Shown here: in pieces, positions 22,594 to 23,437 of the stretch | Layout of the letters: every line of letters starts with the position of its first letter | Position numbering within the stretch: position 1 is the stretch's first letter | NCBI GenBank assembly: GCA_035493555.1 | Contig: DATJIC010000016.1 | Span: 1-23,437, forward strand | DNA: 23,437 nucleotides | From: CAMLKC01 sp035493555 | GTDB taxonomy: Bacteria; Patescibacteriota; Saccharimonadia; Saccharimonadales; Saccharimonadaceae | Reading direction: 5' to 3' | Notes under the pieces: generated by a model | What the model was told of the DNA's origin: nothing | What the model saw: only the letters and a program-made list of their open reading frames with translations | The model's database searches: none | Translations under genes and position numbers: made by a program

Positions 22594-22604
22594 TATTACC
22601 CTCC

Positions 22605-22613
22605 ATTATAGCA
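22605..22613 (-). promoter_or_regulatory. Extended -10 promoter of the PBP gene
   Basis: On the minus strand TGCTATAAT is a perfect extended -10 element, 33 nt before the GTG. Transcription should start near 22598, at the edge of the GGAGGG sequence. No convincing -35 box. Confidence 0.65.
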
Positions 22614-22643
22614 CTATTTTTTGGCAGCCAAGCGTGTTTTTTC

Positions 22644-22652
22644 TGATATACT
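22644..22652 (+). promoter_or_regulatory. Extended -10 promoter of tyrS
   Basis: TGATATACT is an extended -10 element. TTGGCA (22621-22626) lies 20 bp upstream, too far for a good -35. The leader would be about 25 nt and contains AAGGAG (22673-22678), 6 nt before the ATG. Confidence 0.6.
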
Positions 22653-22684
22653 GACTAGAGTAATAACAGATTAAGGAGATAGGA

Positions 22685-23437
22685 ATGAAACTTTCCGAAG
22701 AACTTCAGTGGCGTGGGTTTGTAAACCAAACCACCTACGACGACTTGAGCCAACTTGACCAGGCGCCTATCTCTTTCTATTGGGGCGTGGATCCAAGTGC
22801 CGATAGCATGACGATTGGTAACTTTGCCGCGGCTATGATGGTCCGTCATTTTATCGACCATGGCCACAAGGCGGTTTTGCTGGTAGGAGGTGCCACCGGT
22901 ATGATTGGCGACCCCGACGGTAAAAAAGACGAGCGGAACCTAAAGACGCTCGATGAAATTGCCAAAAACAAAGCGGGGATTGCCGCGCAGTACAAGACAG
23001 CTTTTGCGGGACAAAATTTTAGCATCGTGGACAACTACGACTGGTTTAAAAACATTAACTTTCTTGATTTTCTGCGGGATATTGGTAAGCACGTTCCTAT
23101 GAGCCAAATGCTTGGCCGCGATTTTGTCCAATCACGCCTGGGCGAAGAAGGCAGCGGCATTAGCTACGCCGAGTTCAGCTACTCGCTTATCCAAGGCTAC
23201 GACTTTTTGCATCTCTACCGCGAGCACGGCGTGACCCTGCAGGTATGCGGTGCCGACCAGTGGGGCAACAGTATCGCTGGTGTCGATCTTATCCGCCGGA
23301 TCGAAGGTGCTGAAACGCACGTTTACTCAACACCACTGGTTATTAATAAAGCGACCGGAGTGAAATTTGGTAAAAGCGAAGGCGGCGCGATTTGGCTTGA
23401 TCCTAAAAAGACCAGCGTTTACAAGTTTTACCAGTTC
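22685..23437 (+). CDS. tyrS: Tyrosyl-tRNA synthetase (3' end outside window)
   Basis: TyrRS charges tRNA-Tyr with tyrosine. The first 251 residues are in the window and the frame is open at the right edge. The class I catalytic core is clear: FYWGVDPSADSMTIGNF (about 31-47) at the position of the HIGH motif, LVGGATGMIGDPDG (66-79), YAEFSYSLIQGYDFLHLY (tyrosine site), CGADQWGNSIAG (about 203-214) and KFGKSEGG (about 231-238), the KMSKS equivalent of bacterial TyrRS. The HIGH motif reads TIGN, and the threonine before it (DPTA in most relatives) is serine. The start is fixed by AAGGAG 6 nt before ATG. The anticodon-binding and S4-like domains are not visible. Confidence 0.95.
   Translation, partial: MKLSEELQWRGFVNQTTYDDLSQLDQAPISFYWGVDPSADSMTIGNFAAAMMVRHFIDHGHKAVLLVGGATGMIGDPDGKKDERNLKTLDEIAKNKAGIAAQYKTAFAGQNFSIVDNYDWFKNINFLDFLRDIGKHVPMSQMLGRDFVQSRLGEEGSGISYAEFSYSLIQGYDFLHLYREHGVTLQVCGADQWGNSIAGVDLIRRIEGAETHVYSTPLVINKATGVKFGKSEGGAIWLDPKKTSVYKFYQF

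Overview
The window looks like chromosome of a Candidatus Saccharibacteria (TM7) or closely related Patescibacteria/CPR bacterium. This is inferred from the mix of genes, very tight packing, short or absent 5' leaders, base composition near 50% G+C, and UGA used as a stop (for example at 6589). No rRNA, tRNA, CRISPR array or insertion sequence was seen. About 19 protein genes are supported, two of them cut by the window edges.

Layout. 1-1800: the end of a possible alpha/beta hydrolase converges on a malic enzyme. 1840-3359: ribosomal protein L19 with its terminator, then RNase HII fused to a YraN-type nuclease-like domain. 3345-6591: an M1 aminopeptidase and a membrane-anchored or secreted HNH nuclease diverge from one symmetric promoter. 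6592-7707: a cluster of small genes (an 18-residue hydrophobic peptide between its own promoter and terminator, a DUF6496-like basic protein, a PfpI/DJ-1 protein). 7708-8694: a CNNM/CBS membrane protein. 8788-9352: a strongly G+C-rich gene with its own hairpin, apparently transferred from a high-GC (probably actinobacterial) genome. 9481-10412: a coiled-coil protein and 3-methyladenine DNA glycosylase. 10413-12482: an orphan phage-tail-fibre-like beta-helix protein. 12605-13844: nusA behind a possible attenuator. 13860-19800: a CIRCE-controlled clpC, then a membrane HEXXH protein, radA and a PIN-TRAM (YacL-like) gene. 19887-22571: a class A penicillin-binding protein, divergent from tyrS, which runs off the right edge.

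Much of the window is housekeeping: translation (L19, TyrRS), transcription (NusA), repair and RNA/DNA processing (RNase HII, Mpg, RadA), proteolysis (ClpC, M1 peptidase) and wall synthesis (PBP). The less ordinary parts suggest a host-attached life: a secreted nuclease beside a peptidase (possible scavenging), a tail-fibre-like protein with no phage around it, and a gene that seems to come from a high-GC donor, which could be the host.

Two expression styles can be read. Four genes (malic enzyme, RNase HII-YraN, M1 peptidase, HNH nuclease) have a -10-like hexamer exactly 6 nt before ATG, and radA has one 7 nt before; these are probably leaderless. Others (nusA, clpC, the peptide, DUF6496, PfpI, coiled-coil, tyrS and the GC-rich gene) have Shine-Dalgarno sequences. 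The clpC-radA-yacL order resembles that of Firmicutes, with the HEXXH membrane gene inserted and CIRCE in place of the CtsR-type control known there.
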